Assembly: GCA_033980235.1 (NCBI GenBank)
Contig: CM067079.1
Span: forward strand, 29,263,647-29,327,646
DNA: 64,000 nucleotides
Origin: Diadema setosum
Lineage: Eukaryota; Echinodermata; Echinoidea; Diadematoida; Diadematidae
Reading direction: 5' to 3'
The position numbers and the translations under genes were made by a program. The notes under the pieces are model-generated. The model saw only the letters and a list, made by a program, of their open reading frames with translations. It was not told the origin of the DNA and ran no database searches. Below are positions 22,828 to 34,494 of the stretch, one piece after another (the stretch's first letter is position 1; each line of letters starts with the position of its first letter).

Positions 22828-22995
22828 CAGGGCTCCACACTAACTTTTGTTTTTGGTGGCCCAAAGGCAAACATCCGACCTTTTTTGGTGGCCCGATCAG
22901 GCCACCAACTTCTTCATTTCTGAAATTTTGGTGGCCCGACGTGCATTTTTGGTGGCCCCGGGCCACTGGACCACCGTTGTTAGTGTCGAGCCCTG
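22828..22995. mobile_element. Palindromic short element with GGTGGCC repeats
   Basis: CAGGGCTCCACACTAACTTT is mirrored by TTAGTGTCGAGCCCTG. Inside are several TTTTTGGTGGCCC units in direct and inverted sense. A sister with the same ends but ACTGGTCC units is at 30524-30696. Confidence 0.75.
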
Positions 22996-23865
22996 GCATA
23001 TATTTCACAGTGTTTTAACGTTCTTGGATTTTAAGAGTGGATTGATATTCACAGACTTGGAAACTTGCAAAAATAATATCTTCTTCAAAGTGGGAAATGG
23101 CTAAGTTCTCTTATCTTGAAAAGGAATATTGGTTCTTTCTATTTCTGTCAATTATATGGTTCTTGATCAGAAATTCAAGCGCTCTCGAAATTATCTCCAT
23201 ACAGTGTAAGTCGTAATTTGTGAAATTTTTATACTCAAATATCTATGTGGCATATTCATTGTACAGTAGTTGCTGAATGGTCGCACAATAATGTGATTGT
23301 TTTTGTAGGTGACATTAGTATGCAGTATCATCTTACTTCAATGTTTGACCCATACTTCTGTTTGATGAGGCAGAGTATACAGCTGTAGCTTGACCTTCAT
23401 TTGCTTCCACAAATGACTAGGTTCGTTCATATAAAGGCTAATCATCAATGATAGCTAATCAGTGATGATAAGAACTCACCCTTTTAAACTGCGATGAGCA
23501 TCCACACAACATTTATCTTTGAGATTTAACTTTCAGCAAGAGTCCCACTCGATGATTAAACCAGAGAAACCGGAATTATACATTCAGGGTTAGTGCAATG
23601 TGCATACAAGCATGTGTAGTAGTGTATTACATGCACACATACTGTATAAACAGTCTAGAGGTTAACCTGGAAGCTATAGGGAAATGGGTTCACAGAGAGG
23701 TCATGCTAACTTTTGAGTTTTATAGTTGATTATCTTGTCCGCATGATGTAAAACTACAAGCTTGCTGTAGAACTCAGAGACTATTGTGAGACTTACAATG
23801 GTTGGGAGAAATTCTGTAATCTCCTTTACTTTGCACAAATTTACTCTAAAACATGGAAGTTATTT
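22996..23865. other. No feature recognised
   Basis: AT-rich DNA without exon or repeat signals. Confidence 0.5.
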
Positions 23866-24172
23866 ATCATTGGGAGCAGTGATTTAAACAATATTAGAGG
23901 TATCGCTTAGGTCAGTTGTATCACACAACATTCTACCTTATAAAGATTTTGCAATAAAGTCTAAAAGGAGATATTAATATTTTTCTTAATAAACTGTAAC
24001 TCGAGACAGATTATTCTAGAAACAGTTTTATTTTGATTATTCACTACTTGATATTGATTATACTAATTAACAAATTTACATTGGTGGTTTCTATCCCTAG
24101 CTCACATTATAGAATTATTATGAAGCGCTAAAGCTGGATTTTCATTTCATCTGCAAATGGTAAATAATGATT
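23866..24172 (+). mobile_element. Miniature element, family B (diverged copy)
   Basis: GGGAGCAGTGATTTAAAC...ATCACACAACATTCTACC...AATAAACTGTAACTC...CTGCAAATGGTAAATAATG follows the order of 28007-28378. TTAA is present at the right end (24173-24176); the left end is eroded. Confidence 0.7.
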
Positions 24173-24270
24173 TTAAAGTATTCGACAATAATGTAAATTT
24201 AAAGATCTGGTAAATTAAAGGAAAAAAATGAATTGAAGACATTGTGTTTTGCTACAGTTGAGCCAACAAA

Positions 24271-24400
24271 GTTCTTCTTCTTCTTCTTCTTCTTCTTCTT
24301 CTTCTTCTCCTCCTCCTCCTCCTTCTTCTTCTTCATTTTTTTTTTTTTTTTTTTGGGGGGGGGGTTAGGTGGGAGGGGGGGGGGGAAGGGATTTTTCTGT
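24271..24400 (+). repeat. (TTC)n/(TCC)n, T-run and G-run tract
   Basis: TTC triplets, then TCC triplets, then TTC again at 24271-24334, followed by a T-run (about 24336-24354) and G-rich runs to about 24390. Strictly polypyrimidine on the + strand up to 24334. The frames it opens are artefacts. Confidence 0.9.
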
Positions 24401-24521
24401 GTAGACTTGTTCAAGGTACCCAGTACATTACTTTTGTAACTGCTCATCTGCTGTGGGCTGACATTTATAGTCAATTAAAATGACTGTAAGACAGTGAAGA
24501 TGAATTACCACATTGTATATT

Positions 24522-27500
24522 TATAGGGTCAATCCATGTCAAATCATCCAGTGCTTGTCACCCGACCCCCTCCGATTTTCTTCAAAATCGCACCAAATGT
24601 TCCCCAAAGTGTCTGACGGAAAATCCCAAAATATTTTGCCCCAAGGTCAATTGGTTGCTAAGATACAGCCTCACATAGCAACCGATGCGCATTCCAAAAA
24701 TTTAGTTAGAAGAAAATTAGGCATTTTTGATTGACTGTATTAGCATGGATATTTATGCAAAAGTGTTCATTATCTGGAAATTGAGAGAACTTTATAGTCT
24801 TTGCAAGAAAAACTGACTGTGACGCGAAATTGGCTTTTCATTAACGTGCACGGGGTCACCGAAAATGGTGTTAAATGTTAATTTCGAAAATTTTAATGCA
24901 TATTTAGAGGCTAATATCTTCCATATTTCATCACCTTAGGTTCCAAAATATTATGCTGTTGAAGGCTTTGACTTGCTCAGTAATTTTAAAAAAAAATCAG
25001 CGGATTCGTACCCACGGTTTTTACAAAGAGCGCCCTCAAAGTTGACAAAAATGAAAAATGTGCCAAATTCAAGGTCACGGATCACCCTTCGTCCCACCTA
25101 GGAATGGCATCAATTTTTGTGTATTGATAGACATTTACCTATATTATCTTGGGTTACCAAAGAAATTTTGCTACCGAAATGTTCAATGGCAAATTTACCC
25201 CACTGAAAATGGTCGTAAACGGCCAAATTCCCATGTAATATCACATATTGGGTTTAGAGGACATTTCAAATGTCCGTGCTTTCAAGATGAAAAGCCCTAG
25301 CCCTGTGATATTTGCAGTAGGGATAGTCTATTTAACATATTTTAGTAATATATACCACAAAACACTTTTATTACATAATGATGACCTTGAAATTTAATCC
25401 AAAATTTGATAAAAACAATAAATCGCTCCATTTTCCTCATTGCACTGCATGTAATATGTGTTTTGAAAGACTTTTTACAGAGCTTTATTTCAAGAATTAT
25501 GAAAGCTGACAGCCTACCATAATAGGGTTCTAAACTATTTGTGTTCTTCTTTCAGATTTAGTGTCAATTTGATCATGAATGTTATACCTTTGACCTTGAA
25601 GTGCTTCTAAAAATAGCTGTAAATTTCTTAACTACAAATTACACACACGACAGGTGTTTTATGGCATAACATACTAGTGATTCTTTCACAAACACAAAAG
25701 CTTTTTATAGTGTAAATGTTATATACTGGAATTAATCTATACTTGCTTGCAAGATATGTTACAATTAACTACTTTGTTCTGAAAATGACCCTCAATTTTA
25801 ATCAAAAAGGGGGACAGTAATATTTTGTGATTTTGTGTATATTTCCTATGGAAAACAGTGCTTTGTGATGAAACTCATAAGAACTTGACCATTTTTACTA
25901 TCTATCACTTTGATTGATTAATTCTATTCTATATTATGTTAGGAAAAGTGGGCTGTGACAATTTCCAAAAAAAAAAACCCCACAGAAATGCTGTAAAAAA
26001 TAAAAAACAAAGAAATACATAACAAATTCCAAAAACAAGAAAATACATAAGAATTGAAATGATTATGGAATTGTCATAAGTTACAGTACAAATCCCCCAA
26101 AAAAGAAGACTCAAAGTGCTTTTAATGTGCGTTTCACAGGCTACAATAAGAATCTTATAATTATGTTGGGCGCAATGTCTATTATATCAACTATTATTAC
26201 GTACTTAAATACAGGTCTTTATGGGCAGGAATAGGCATTTCTCATGATTTTGAAGGTCATAAATTGAGGGTCATTGTCGGAGCAAAGTAATTAATTGTAA
26301 CATATCTTGCAAGCACGTATAGATTAATTCTAGTATATAACATTTACACCATAAAAACTTTTGTGTTTGTGAAAGAATCACTAGTATGTTAAGCCATAAA
26401 ACACCTGTCATGTGTGTAATTTGTAGTTAACAAATTTACAGGTATTTTCAGAAGCTCTTCATGGTCAAGGGTATAACATTCATGATCAAATTGACACTAA
26501 ATCTGAAAGAAGAGCACAAATAGTTTAGAACCTTAATATGGTAGGCTGTCAGCTTTCATAATTCTTGAAATATTGCTCTGTAAAAAGTCTTTCAAAACAC
26601 ATTATTACATTCAGTGCAATGAGGAAAATGGAGCGATTTATTGTTTTTATCAAATTTTGGATTAAATTTCAAGGTCATTATGTTGTAATAAAAGTGTTTT
26701 TTCGTATATATTACTAAAATATGTATAACAGACTATCCCTACTGCAAATATCACAGGGCTAGGGCTTTTCATCTTGAAAGCATGGATATTTGAAATGTAC
26801 TCTAAACCCAATATGTGATATTACATGGGAATTTGGCCGTTTACGACCATTTTCAGTGGGTTAAATTTGCCATTGAACATTTCGGTAGCAAAATTTCTTT
26901 GGTAACCCAAGATAATATAGATAAATGTCTATCAATACACAAAAATTGATGCCATTCTTAGGTGGGACGAAGGGTGATCCGTGACCTTGAATTTGGCACA
27001 TTTTTCATTTTTGTCAACTTTGAGGGCGCTCTTCGTAAAAACCGTGGGCACAAATCCGCTGATTTTTTGCAAAATTACTGAGCAAGTCAAAGCCTTCAAC
27101 AGCATAATATTTTGGAACCTAAGGTGATGAAATGTGGAAGATATTAGCCTCTAAATATGCATTAAGATTTTCGAAATTAACATTTAACACCATTTTCGGT
27201 GGCCCTGTGCACGTTAACGAAAAACCAATTTCGCGTCACAGTAACTTTTTCTTGCAAAGACTATAAAGTTCTCTCAATTTCCAGATAATGAACACTTTTG
27301 CATAAATATCCATGCTAATACAGTCAATCAAAAAACATTTACACGCATTTTAACATGGCCCATCCGTATTAGTGTTCAAGTATTACAATAAAAAATGGTA
27401 ATTTAACTCTGGCTGTCCGTCTGTTCAAGCACGGCTTATAACGGCGGCCCTCTGCATTATATGTATATATTATATATTGTACTGTGAATCAAGTCATTAT

Positions 27501-27898
27501 TGGCCATATAAACATTTTGTATGTTATTTAACGTTTCATATGTCTTTATATACAAAATATGACTTACTATGTAATATGTCAATAATTTTCAGAATTGTAT
27601 TTGTGTAATTGAACCTGCCTTTGTTATTTTTGTATTCTGAAAGAAAATATGAAATGCAGAAAATAAAATCTTTTCAAACAAACAAAAAGCCTAATTTTCT
27701 TTTAACTAATATTTTGGAATGCGCATTGGTTGCTATGTGAGGCTGTATCTTAGCAACCAATTGACCTTGGGGCAAAATATTTTGGGATTTTCCGTCAGAC
27801 ACTCTGAGGAACATTTGGTGCGATTTTAAAGAAAATCGGAGGGGGTCGGGTGACAACTTTTCTGAAAATTACATGATTTGACGTGGATTGACCCTATA
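24522..27898. mobile_element. Large foldback transposon, arms about 1.28 kb
   Basis: The left arm begins TATAGGGTCAATCCATGTCA at 24522 and the right arm ends with its inverse, ACGTGGATTGACCCTATA, at 27898. Inverse correspondence can be followed all along: TTGGTTGCTAAGATACAGCC (24652) with GGCTGTATCTTAGCAACCAA (27742); GGTCACGGATCACCCTTCGT (25070) with ACGAAGGGTGATCCGTGACC (26966); and TGCTTGCAAGATATGTTACA (25743) with TGTAACATATCTTGCAAGCA (26298). Pairing is lost between about 25805 and 26255, leaving a spacer of about 450 bp. The right arm is longer only because of a 365-bp insert (27328-27692). Neither arm nor spacer shows a transposase. Confidence 0.9.
27328..27692 (+). mobile_element. Insert within the right foldback arm, retroelement-like tail
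   Basis: This segment has no counterpart in the left arm, where the same site reads straight through (left-arm inverse: CAATCAAAAATGCCTAATTT). It ends AGAAAATAAAATCTTTTC followed by AAACAAACAAAAA, a polyA-like tail, and CAAAAA occurs on both sides, consistent with a short target duplication. A 5'-truncated retroelement or processed sequence is likely; no ORF is recognised. Confidence 0.6.
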
Positions 27899-28006
27899 GA
27901 TAATACAGATGTCTAGATGCTTATGAACAGGCATTCTATGCATGTATGATATAAAGATGATTTATTCATATAGACTAGGCTTTCATTTTCCCCTGTCATT
28001 TCTTAA

Positions 28007-28378
28007 AGGTCCTGTTAACCTTTGGGAACAGTGATTTTAAAATTTTTCAAGATATGACATTTAATGCATATTTGTACAATGTAGATCTGTTGTACCACAA
28101 AACATCCTATCTTATAAAATGTTCGCGATGAAGCCTAAATTGTAAGGAGATATTTGTATTTTTCTCAATAAACCGTAACTGTAGATGGTTTAGTCTGTAA
28201 TGTTTTTTTTTTTTATTATAACTATTGTTCACATTTTGTATATTTAACAATGCCAATAATTAACATTACCGATTCAAATTTTTACAGTGGCTGTTCCTAT
28301 CCCTGACTCACATTTTAGAACTATTTTTAAGAACTAATGCTGGGTATTTGTTTTATCTGCACATGGTAAATTATGCCA
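28007..28378 (+). mobile_element. TTAA-flanked miniature element, family B (full-length copy)
   Basis: TTAA at 28003-28006 and 28379-28382. Landmarks in order: AGGTCCTGTTAACCTTTGGG, GTACCACAAAACATCC, AATAAACCGTAACTGTAGAT, CCTATCCCTGACTCACATTT, TCTGCACATGGTAAATTATG. 372 bp, no ORF. Six full or partial copies are in the window (10700, 17332, 23866, 28007, 32067, 38985). Confidence 0.8.
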
Positions 28379-28412
28379 TTAACATCATATGATCACCCAA
28401 ACTTTAATGATT

Positions 28413-28740
28413 ATGGGCCCTGTTGCATCAAAATAATGCAATCAATGTTTAGGGCAGATAATCAGATATAAGTCAGGTATTTCCAATCAGAAATTGAGTA
28501 TTCAGAAACTTAGGTTTGATTTTTTGACTTACGTTTGAATGCATTTTTTGTTTTTGTTTTTTTGCAGCAAGTCCCTGGGTTATATTGCATAAAAATATAC
28601 AATCAAACATAAGTCATGAACTCAAACATAGGGCCATAGTCAGGAATCAACCAATCAGAATTGAGCATTCAGAGGCTTGTTTGATTTTCTGATTTACAAA
28701 ATTATATGTTTGATCTCTACTTTTACGCAAGAGGGCCCAA
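28413..28740. mobile_element. Foldback element with GGGCCC ends
   Basis: Left TGGGCCCTGTTGCATCAAAA is mirrored by TTTTACGCAAGAGGGCCCAA. Interior AATCAGAAATTGAGTATTCAG and AATCAGAATTGAGCATTCAG are repeated, as are TTTGATTTTyTGAyTTA motifs. No ORF. Confidence 0.75.
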
Positions 28741-29823
28741 CAGTTGCCTTGATAATTTCACATTTATTTATTCAAGATAACTTGTTTAATACTCAGGATT
28801 AGCTCCCTCGTAGATGGGGAAATGTTCTATCACTTCCAGATTTAGAAATTGTGGAACAGCACTTTCGTACCAATATTCTGATTCTGTCATGATAAAAGTA
28901 CAGTTCTGCTTTTGTGTCCAGATCTGTGTCAACATTTGTATTGCATGTGTGTGCGAGTATGAATTAGTTTTGGGAAAATTACCTGGGGCTGACGTTTGGG
29001 CTATAGTTGGGAGTGGGCTGGTCCGCTAGAACTAAAAATGCTTGTGAATTGGGGCGCTATCACGTCCGAAAATCTAATGTGTTGATTGCCGCTAGGAAGC
29101 AGTAGTGCACTGACCTGCCGTGATAGCGAGTAGTGACGTCTTTCCCTTGCATGCATGTATTTCCTGCGTAACGGGGGGTAAAAAAAGAATGCAACTCTGG
29201 CTTCAGCTACTCAGGCATACATGTACGTGAACAGTTAGAGCAGTCCGTCAGGATTGGGGGGGGGGGGTGAGTCAAGTGTGATGACATCAAATTGGGCTCC
29301 ACTGCTTCTTACAATCTTTTTAACTGTGACATTCTATACATAGAATATGTACAATATATAAAATAATGATGCATTCAAATTTCCATTAGAATTCTGACAC
29401 CCCTGCAAAAGAAAGGGGAAAAAAAATATCAAAAATTAGCTATATGTGTTGAGAAATTTGTCAACTTTCATTTCAAAGAACCAATTGCTATGCTGAAAAG
29501 CAAATGGACGACAGACTGGTGACTTTGGATGTCTACACTTCATCATGTTCACGTTAGCACCATTGATGTGGAGTATTTTATACTGTACATTCAAATGAAT
29601 TGAATATTCGCTTCTTTTGTTTGTTTGTTGTTGTTTTCATATATGAATTCATCAGTTCCTCTCTGCTATTGCTAATATCTGCGATAATCTTTCTGTATTG
29701 AAGGAGGCAGGTTACCTTCAAGAGAGTATTAGAATGTCACTAACTTTGTTCAATATTATGACTTTTCCTACTGTGAGGGAACAAGTGAATAGTCCTTACA
29801 TTATTACTATAGTGAAAACTGAT
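28741..29823. other. No gene recognised; local CpG-richer patch
   Basis: Around 29060-29130 GCGCTATCACG is mirrored by CGTGATAGCG. A G-run lies at about 29256-29267. No exon recognised. Confidence 0.45.
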
Positions 29824-29827
29824 TTAA

Positions 29828-30207
29828 AGGGATGGTACAGTATTGGTGGAGGCAAGGATTAGGCTTTTAACTTTTTGTGAGATACCAAGAAACCACTTAT
29901 ATAGTAGAAAGCATACCATTCTAACACAAATTCAAAGTTTATTTGATGAAAGTCGGTTTTGGAATGGCTAAGACTTCCAAAAACAAAGTAAAATAGAGCG
30001 ATCATGTAATAAAAGGTGGGTCCCGCCTTTTAGAAGGATTGCTCTATTTTGTGTATCTCGGCCATTTCAAAACCAATTTTCATCAAATAAACATTGAATC
30101 CCTCTTGAAATGACATGCTCTTCCATATTTCATAACTGGTTCCTCATTATCTCGCCCAAAAATGTTAGAAACCTGAAGTTAGGTCTCAACCAAAACTATA
30201 CAATCCC
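29828..30207. mobile_element. TTAA-flanked foldback element, family C (copy 3)
   Basis: TTAA at 29824-29827; the right flank reads TTCA (30208-30211), one change from TTAA. Opens AGGGATGGTACAGTATTGG, closes CCAAAACTATACAATCCC. This copy carries GGTGGGTCCCGCC at its centre, as does copy 6. Confidence 0.8.
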
Positions 30208-30211
30208 TTCA

Positions 30212-30523
30212 ATCAGAGATACCGTGTCATTAATCTGCTATTCCAAAGAGATAACAGGCATGAATCACTAATGTAACCATTCTGTGCTTTGTAAAACATT
30301 ATGAAATAACTGTAAAATCAGCAACATTCAGGGCATATGAAATTTTAGCAGATTCAAGCCGGTAGCCTCATTTTTCGTGGCAAGACACTTTCCCAAATTG
30401 CTAACAATGAAAACATTACAAATATACTATAAAACCCTACATGTCCTTTATTCATCTGGCCTTACTCTCCAGGTGCCCATTACACATCTCAAGGGATATG
30501 GGAGTCCGGGCATTAATCTCTAC
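30212..30523. other. No feature recognised
   Basis: No exon or repeat recognised. Confidence 0.45.
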
Positions 30524-30696
30524 TCAGGGCTGCACACTAACCCATTTTTTTCTACTGGTCCGACCTGTCTGTTGGACCAGAAGGTACCCAGTTTTTTTCC
30601 ATTTTTTACTGGTCTATTCTTGAAAAAGTTACTGGTCCGACAGTGATTTTTACTGGTCAGGGACCGTTGGACCGGTGCCAGTGTGCAGCGTTACTG
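30524..30696. mobile_element. Palindromic short element with ACTGGTCC repeats
   Basis: CAGGGCTGCACACTAACCC is mirrored by CCAGTGTGCAGC near 30677-30690. Several TTTTACTGGTC units occur inside. Same end design as 22828-22995 but different internal unit. It abuts the LINE remnant that follows. Confidence 0.65.
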
Positions 30697-30860
30697 CCCC
30701 TTGCCTATGGAACTCCCTCCCATCTTTTCAGTGTGAAAATGACGTCCTGCATGGAGCACTTCAAAGCATTGGTCAAAACTCACAATTTTTACCAGACATT
30801 CAAATCACTAACTCTCTTCAAGAGGAGTCTGCACCTTTGTTTTTATTTTCTTTTTAATAA
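30690..30860 (+). pseudogene. Second decayed LINE reverse-transcriptase C-terminus
   Basis: One frame reads VTAPCLWNSLPSF, resembling the AAPRLWNSLP signature near the end of CR1/RTE-like reverse transcriptases. A second frame further on gives TFKSLTLFKRSLHLCFYF, similar to the usual FKxxLKxxLF ending. The two are out of frame with each other, so the copy is broken. The upstream part is replaced by the palindromic element. Confidence 0.45.
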
Positions 30861-31677
30861 GGTACTATAAAAACAGAGGTATATGTCACCAAACAAATGC
30901 TTTGAATCATCATTGTCATCATCACAGGTTTTAAACATATCTTCTTCTTTTTTTCTGTGGGGATTTGCTTGTGGTTGCAATAGACAGGTGGTTGCTAAAG
31001 GCGGTTTGACTGTGTCTTTAAAAAATAGAAATAAAATATTATAGCATTGTAAATTGCAATAATTGCAGGTATTGTATAGCAATCAGTGGGGTAATTAAAT
31101 GCAGTGAGTTTTATTTTCTGGCCATATATGATACTGTTCAGACAATGAAGTGAAAGTGCTGGGTCAGCTTTGATGCTGCTAGGGAGCACAGAGGGCGCTG
31201 TTCACTCTATCTGTGTATGTGAATATCTTCCTCTTGAACATGGCTTTCATACATTATGCATGTGTGTGTGTGTATTAGGTTTTCATTGTGTAAAACTCAT
31301 GTGAGGGTATGCTGTCATTTAGATCATATGTTTGTTTTAGGAATATTAACCTATTATTGTACCTGTACAATTGTATGCAGTATGTGTCACTGAAAGTTCA
31401 GGCTATCAGCACCTGGAAATTTGTTAGTGATAGTACAGGGCAGATATCTGAAGGTGATTTTTTTTTTCTTTCATTCAAACCGGCTCTGTAGCATTGAAAC
31501 AAGGAAGTTTATAGAGTACACAGAGAGTTGTATAGATTTATAATGGGTACATACAGTATACAGCTCACAGACATGCTCATCTTTGCCAAACTGTGTATGA
31601 TAGGACTCAATAGGAGGTGCTTCTTCCTCTTTTAGTGTGCAATTTTGCACAGCGTTTTGGACAATCAAGATTTTTGT
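30861..31677. other. No feature recognised
   Basis: AT-rich DNA, short open frames only. Confidence 0.5.
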
Positions 31678-31802
31678 GTCTGTCTCTCCCTCTTTCTCTG
31701 TCTGCCCCTCCCTCCCCCTCCCCCTCCCCCACTCCCCTCCCCCCCCCCTCTCTCTCTCTCTGTGACCCCCCCCCCCCCTCCCTTCCTTCCTCTCTTTCTT
31801 TG
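31678..31802 (+). repeat. C/T-rich low-complexity tract
   Basis: Long CTCCC/CTCT/CCCC runs. Paired open frames on both strands here are compositional artefacts. Confidence 0.9.
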
Positions 31803-31850
31803 TTCTTGTCTTTGCCTATCAATTGATCAATTTGTTTTTTTTTTTTAAAC

Positions 31851-31930
31851 CTGTTGAGGATGAGTCCCGTGTATACTCGGGCAGGTGTCTATGGGAAATG
31901 TGTGTTGTAGCCAAATCAGCCCCTTGGTTC
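31851..31930 (+). repeat. Dispersed repeat, shared with 7258-7336
   Basis: AACCTGTTGAGGAT...TATACTCGGGCAGGTGTCTA matches the block at 7258. Here it is not followed by the TIR element found at 7337. Confidence 0.65.
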
Positions 31931-32066
31931 CTCATTGGGTTAATCTCTTTGTCTTCCTTCTCTCTCTCTTCTGCTTTAACCGTCTGCATGCCGTAGAATA
32001 TTATTTGCCCATAGGTTTGTGTGTGAGAGTTGTGCACATTGGACTCATTGACATAGAAAGGATTAA

Positions 32067-32426
32067 AGGCATAATTTACCATTTGCAGATGAAACAAAAA
32101 CCCAGCATTAGTGCTTCAAAATAATTCTAAAATGTGAGTTAGGGATGGAAACGACCAATGTTAAAATTTGAATCAGTATAATCAATGATAAGTATTGTTA
32201 AATATACAAAATGTGAACAATAGTTATAATGAAAATGTTTACAGACTAAACCGTCTATAGTTATGGTTTAATGAGGAAAATAGTGATATCTTCTTATATT
32301 TTAGGCTTTATTGCAAAAAAAAATTATATGATAGGATGTTTTGTGATACCACAGACCTACAAATGTGCATCAAAAGTGATATCTTGAATATTTTTAAATT
32401 ACTGCTCCCAAAGGTAAATAGGACCT
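32067..32426 (-). mobile_element. TTAA-flanked miniature element, family B
   Basis: TTAA at 32063-32066 and 32427-32430. Inverse of 28007-28378: AGGCATAATTTACCATTTGC at the left and CTGCTCCCAAAGGTAAATAGG at the right. Confidence 0.8.
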
Positions 32427-32430
32427 TTAA

Positions 32431-32730
32431 TTTCTTCTTCCTTCTTTCCCTTCTTTCCCTCCTTTTATTCTCCCATTCTCCTTTCAATATGTATAGCCTC
32501 TCTCTCACCCCCCCCCCTCTCTCTCTCTCTGTCCATCCATTCCCCCACCCCCCCCCCCCCCATCCTTTCTCTTGTGCTCCGATGCGTGTGCAACCTGCGC
32601 GATGACATCATGCCGCTTCCCCGGTTTGTCTTCCATGCGCCCTTGGAGACGGAGAATGACTCATCCAGGAGAACTCATCTCCCCTTGCTTCCACCACCAC
32701 CACCCCCCCCCCCTTCCACCTCACCCCCAT
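32431..32730 (+). repeat. C/T-rich tract with short CpG-bearing segment
   Basis: TTCCC/CTCTC/CCCC runs at 32435-32570 and CCACC/CCCC at 32690-32720. Between them 32577-32680 has several CpGs and a TGACATCA motif. The open frames are compositional. Confidence 0.7.
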
Positions 32731-33826
32731 AGTCTTGTTTTCAGGCTGATTGAGATATTAATGTCTTCCTGTCAGTCGTTGATTCAGTGTCCACGATACA
32801 GGGAAAGTTTATGTACACTGTTCACTGCTGGTGTCGTCATCAGTACCGGGGTGAACCATTGTTGTATGTATACAGGTTTTACTCCACCTGCTGCATAATA
32901 CAGTATAAACGGAGTAGGGCTACACTTGATTTTAATTGCATCCATACCCCTGAAATTTGTCCGGCAGTTGTAAGGTGATGGGGCCAAGGTGCAAAGTTTA
33001 TGCTCTTGCCACAGATTAGAAGAGCTTGATTAGGTTGAATTTGACCCGTACACAGTATTGATGCCAAGAAAAACCTTGGAACAACAACATGAAGATGTAT
33101 CCATTGCAATCAGTGTGAGATTACATCAGGAAAATTTGACCGACCAACAGATACTCCTGTCACACAGCGTGCCAAATATTCTTGTCCAATTTTCGAACCA
33201 AAACTCTGAAAGTGGAATCCTTTGATTTTTCATTTACATGTAGCATTTATTTCATGTTTGTGTTTTGTTTTTGTCTTTGGATGCAGTAGGGAAATTTGTG
33301 CAAATCCCTGAACTGTGTAATTTATATCAAAAGGATATTTTGAGACAAAATGTTAAAATTTCTTTTCTGCTTGGGTGATTATTAATGACATTTTGTAAAG
33401 ATGGAGTTTAGAATAGACATCACAACCACATGTTCTTTGAACATTTTTTTTTCTTTTGCCATGGAAACTGCAGGGAGGAAAAATCTGAGAATGTGAAACT
33501 TCATTTAGGAATATCTTTAGAAGTAAGTGTGGAATAAGGCAGTAATCATTTTATTATTTCACTCAGGAATCGTATGCTTGTAAGTAAGGTGTGATATTTC
33601 ATGAGAAAATTTTCTTACATCTTTCTGAAACTGCTCAAGGGTTTACATATGAGATGTGCCCTTTGACCCTATACATACATCCTTCTTGCGCCACATTCCT
33701 TGATGCAATGTCGTTGCACGTTTTGCGTCGAGGGGGCCGCAAACCGGCCTGCCCGCTTGCTTCTGTAGGGCAACTGCAACTCACTATGGGGCAAGTAGTC
33801 TGAAGGGGCGCTTGCCTGCTCAGGGC
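32731..33826. other. No feature recognised
   Basis: No exon or repeat recognised; short open frames only. Confidence 0.5.
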
Positions 33827-34040
33827 ACTGTTAACATCAGAAATTTTCGTGTGTATGAAACTTCACTATTTTGCAAGGAGCCAAGATTCACGAAAGTATT
33901 TAAAAATGCATTTAAAACTATTTGTTTACACAATGCATTGAATGCCAGTGGCAGTATGCGAAAGTTTCATGCCACGAAAAAAGGTCTTCAGCTCCAATTT
34001 GCAAAGTTTCATGCCGCGAATGTATCAATTTTTACAGTAA
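33827..34040. mobile_element. Foldback element, family G (copy 1)
   Basis: Contains TCAGAAATTTTCGTG...TTGCAAGGAGCCAAGATTC...CACAATGCATTGAATGCCAG...TCATGCCGCGAA...TTTTTACAGTA. The same order occurs inverted at 34978-35156 and, with CpGs intact, at 53464-53670. Confidence 0.75.
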
Positions 34041-34490
34041 TGGACCCATTCTGGCAAACAGGAGAAATATCTTCAGTAATTACATGCATGTAGAACAGTC
34101 CAGGGTCAAGAAACATGCGAAGTACAGGATTCATTTTCATCTAGATACTTCCTCTATAGATAATTTTTGTTCTCGTGATGGTGTGTTCTCCGCAGCTTGT
34201 CTTATAATAAGCTCGACAGTTGATTAGCAACCCTTGTACCCGGCATTTGCTGTTTGATGTCAAATGCCAGAGACAAAATGATATCTGCAACAGATAGACA
34301 ATTGCCAGATTGTTTGGATGTCAGTATTAGGATGGACCGAAAGGTTTGAATATATTCATACAAATTTGTATAGACTGGACTGTTCACTTCTGCAGAAACG
34401 ATAATATGCAATATTATCGTCAAACATTAAATTGGTTATTTGGCACTCTGTTTGTTTTTATTTTTGTTGTAATCTTGTTTTAATCTTGCT
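34041..34490. other. No feature recognised
   Basis: No exon or repeat recognised. Confidence 0.5.
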
Positions 34491-34494
34491 TTAA

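Noticed and set aside
31607..31848. Overlapping open frames on both strands
   Set aside because: Created by a C/T-rich tract; strongly biased Ser/Pro/Leu and Arg/Glu/Gly composition.
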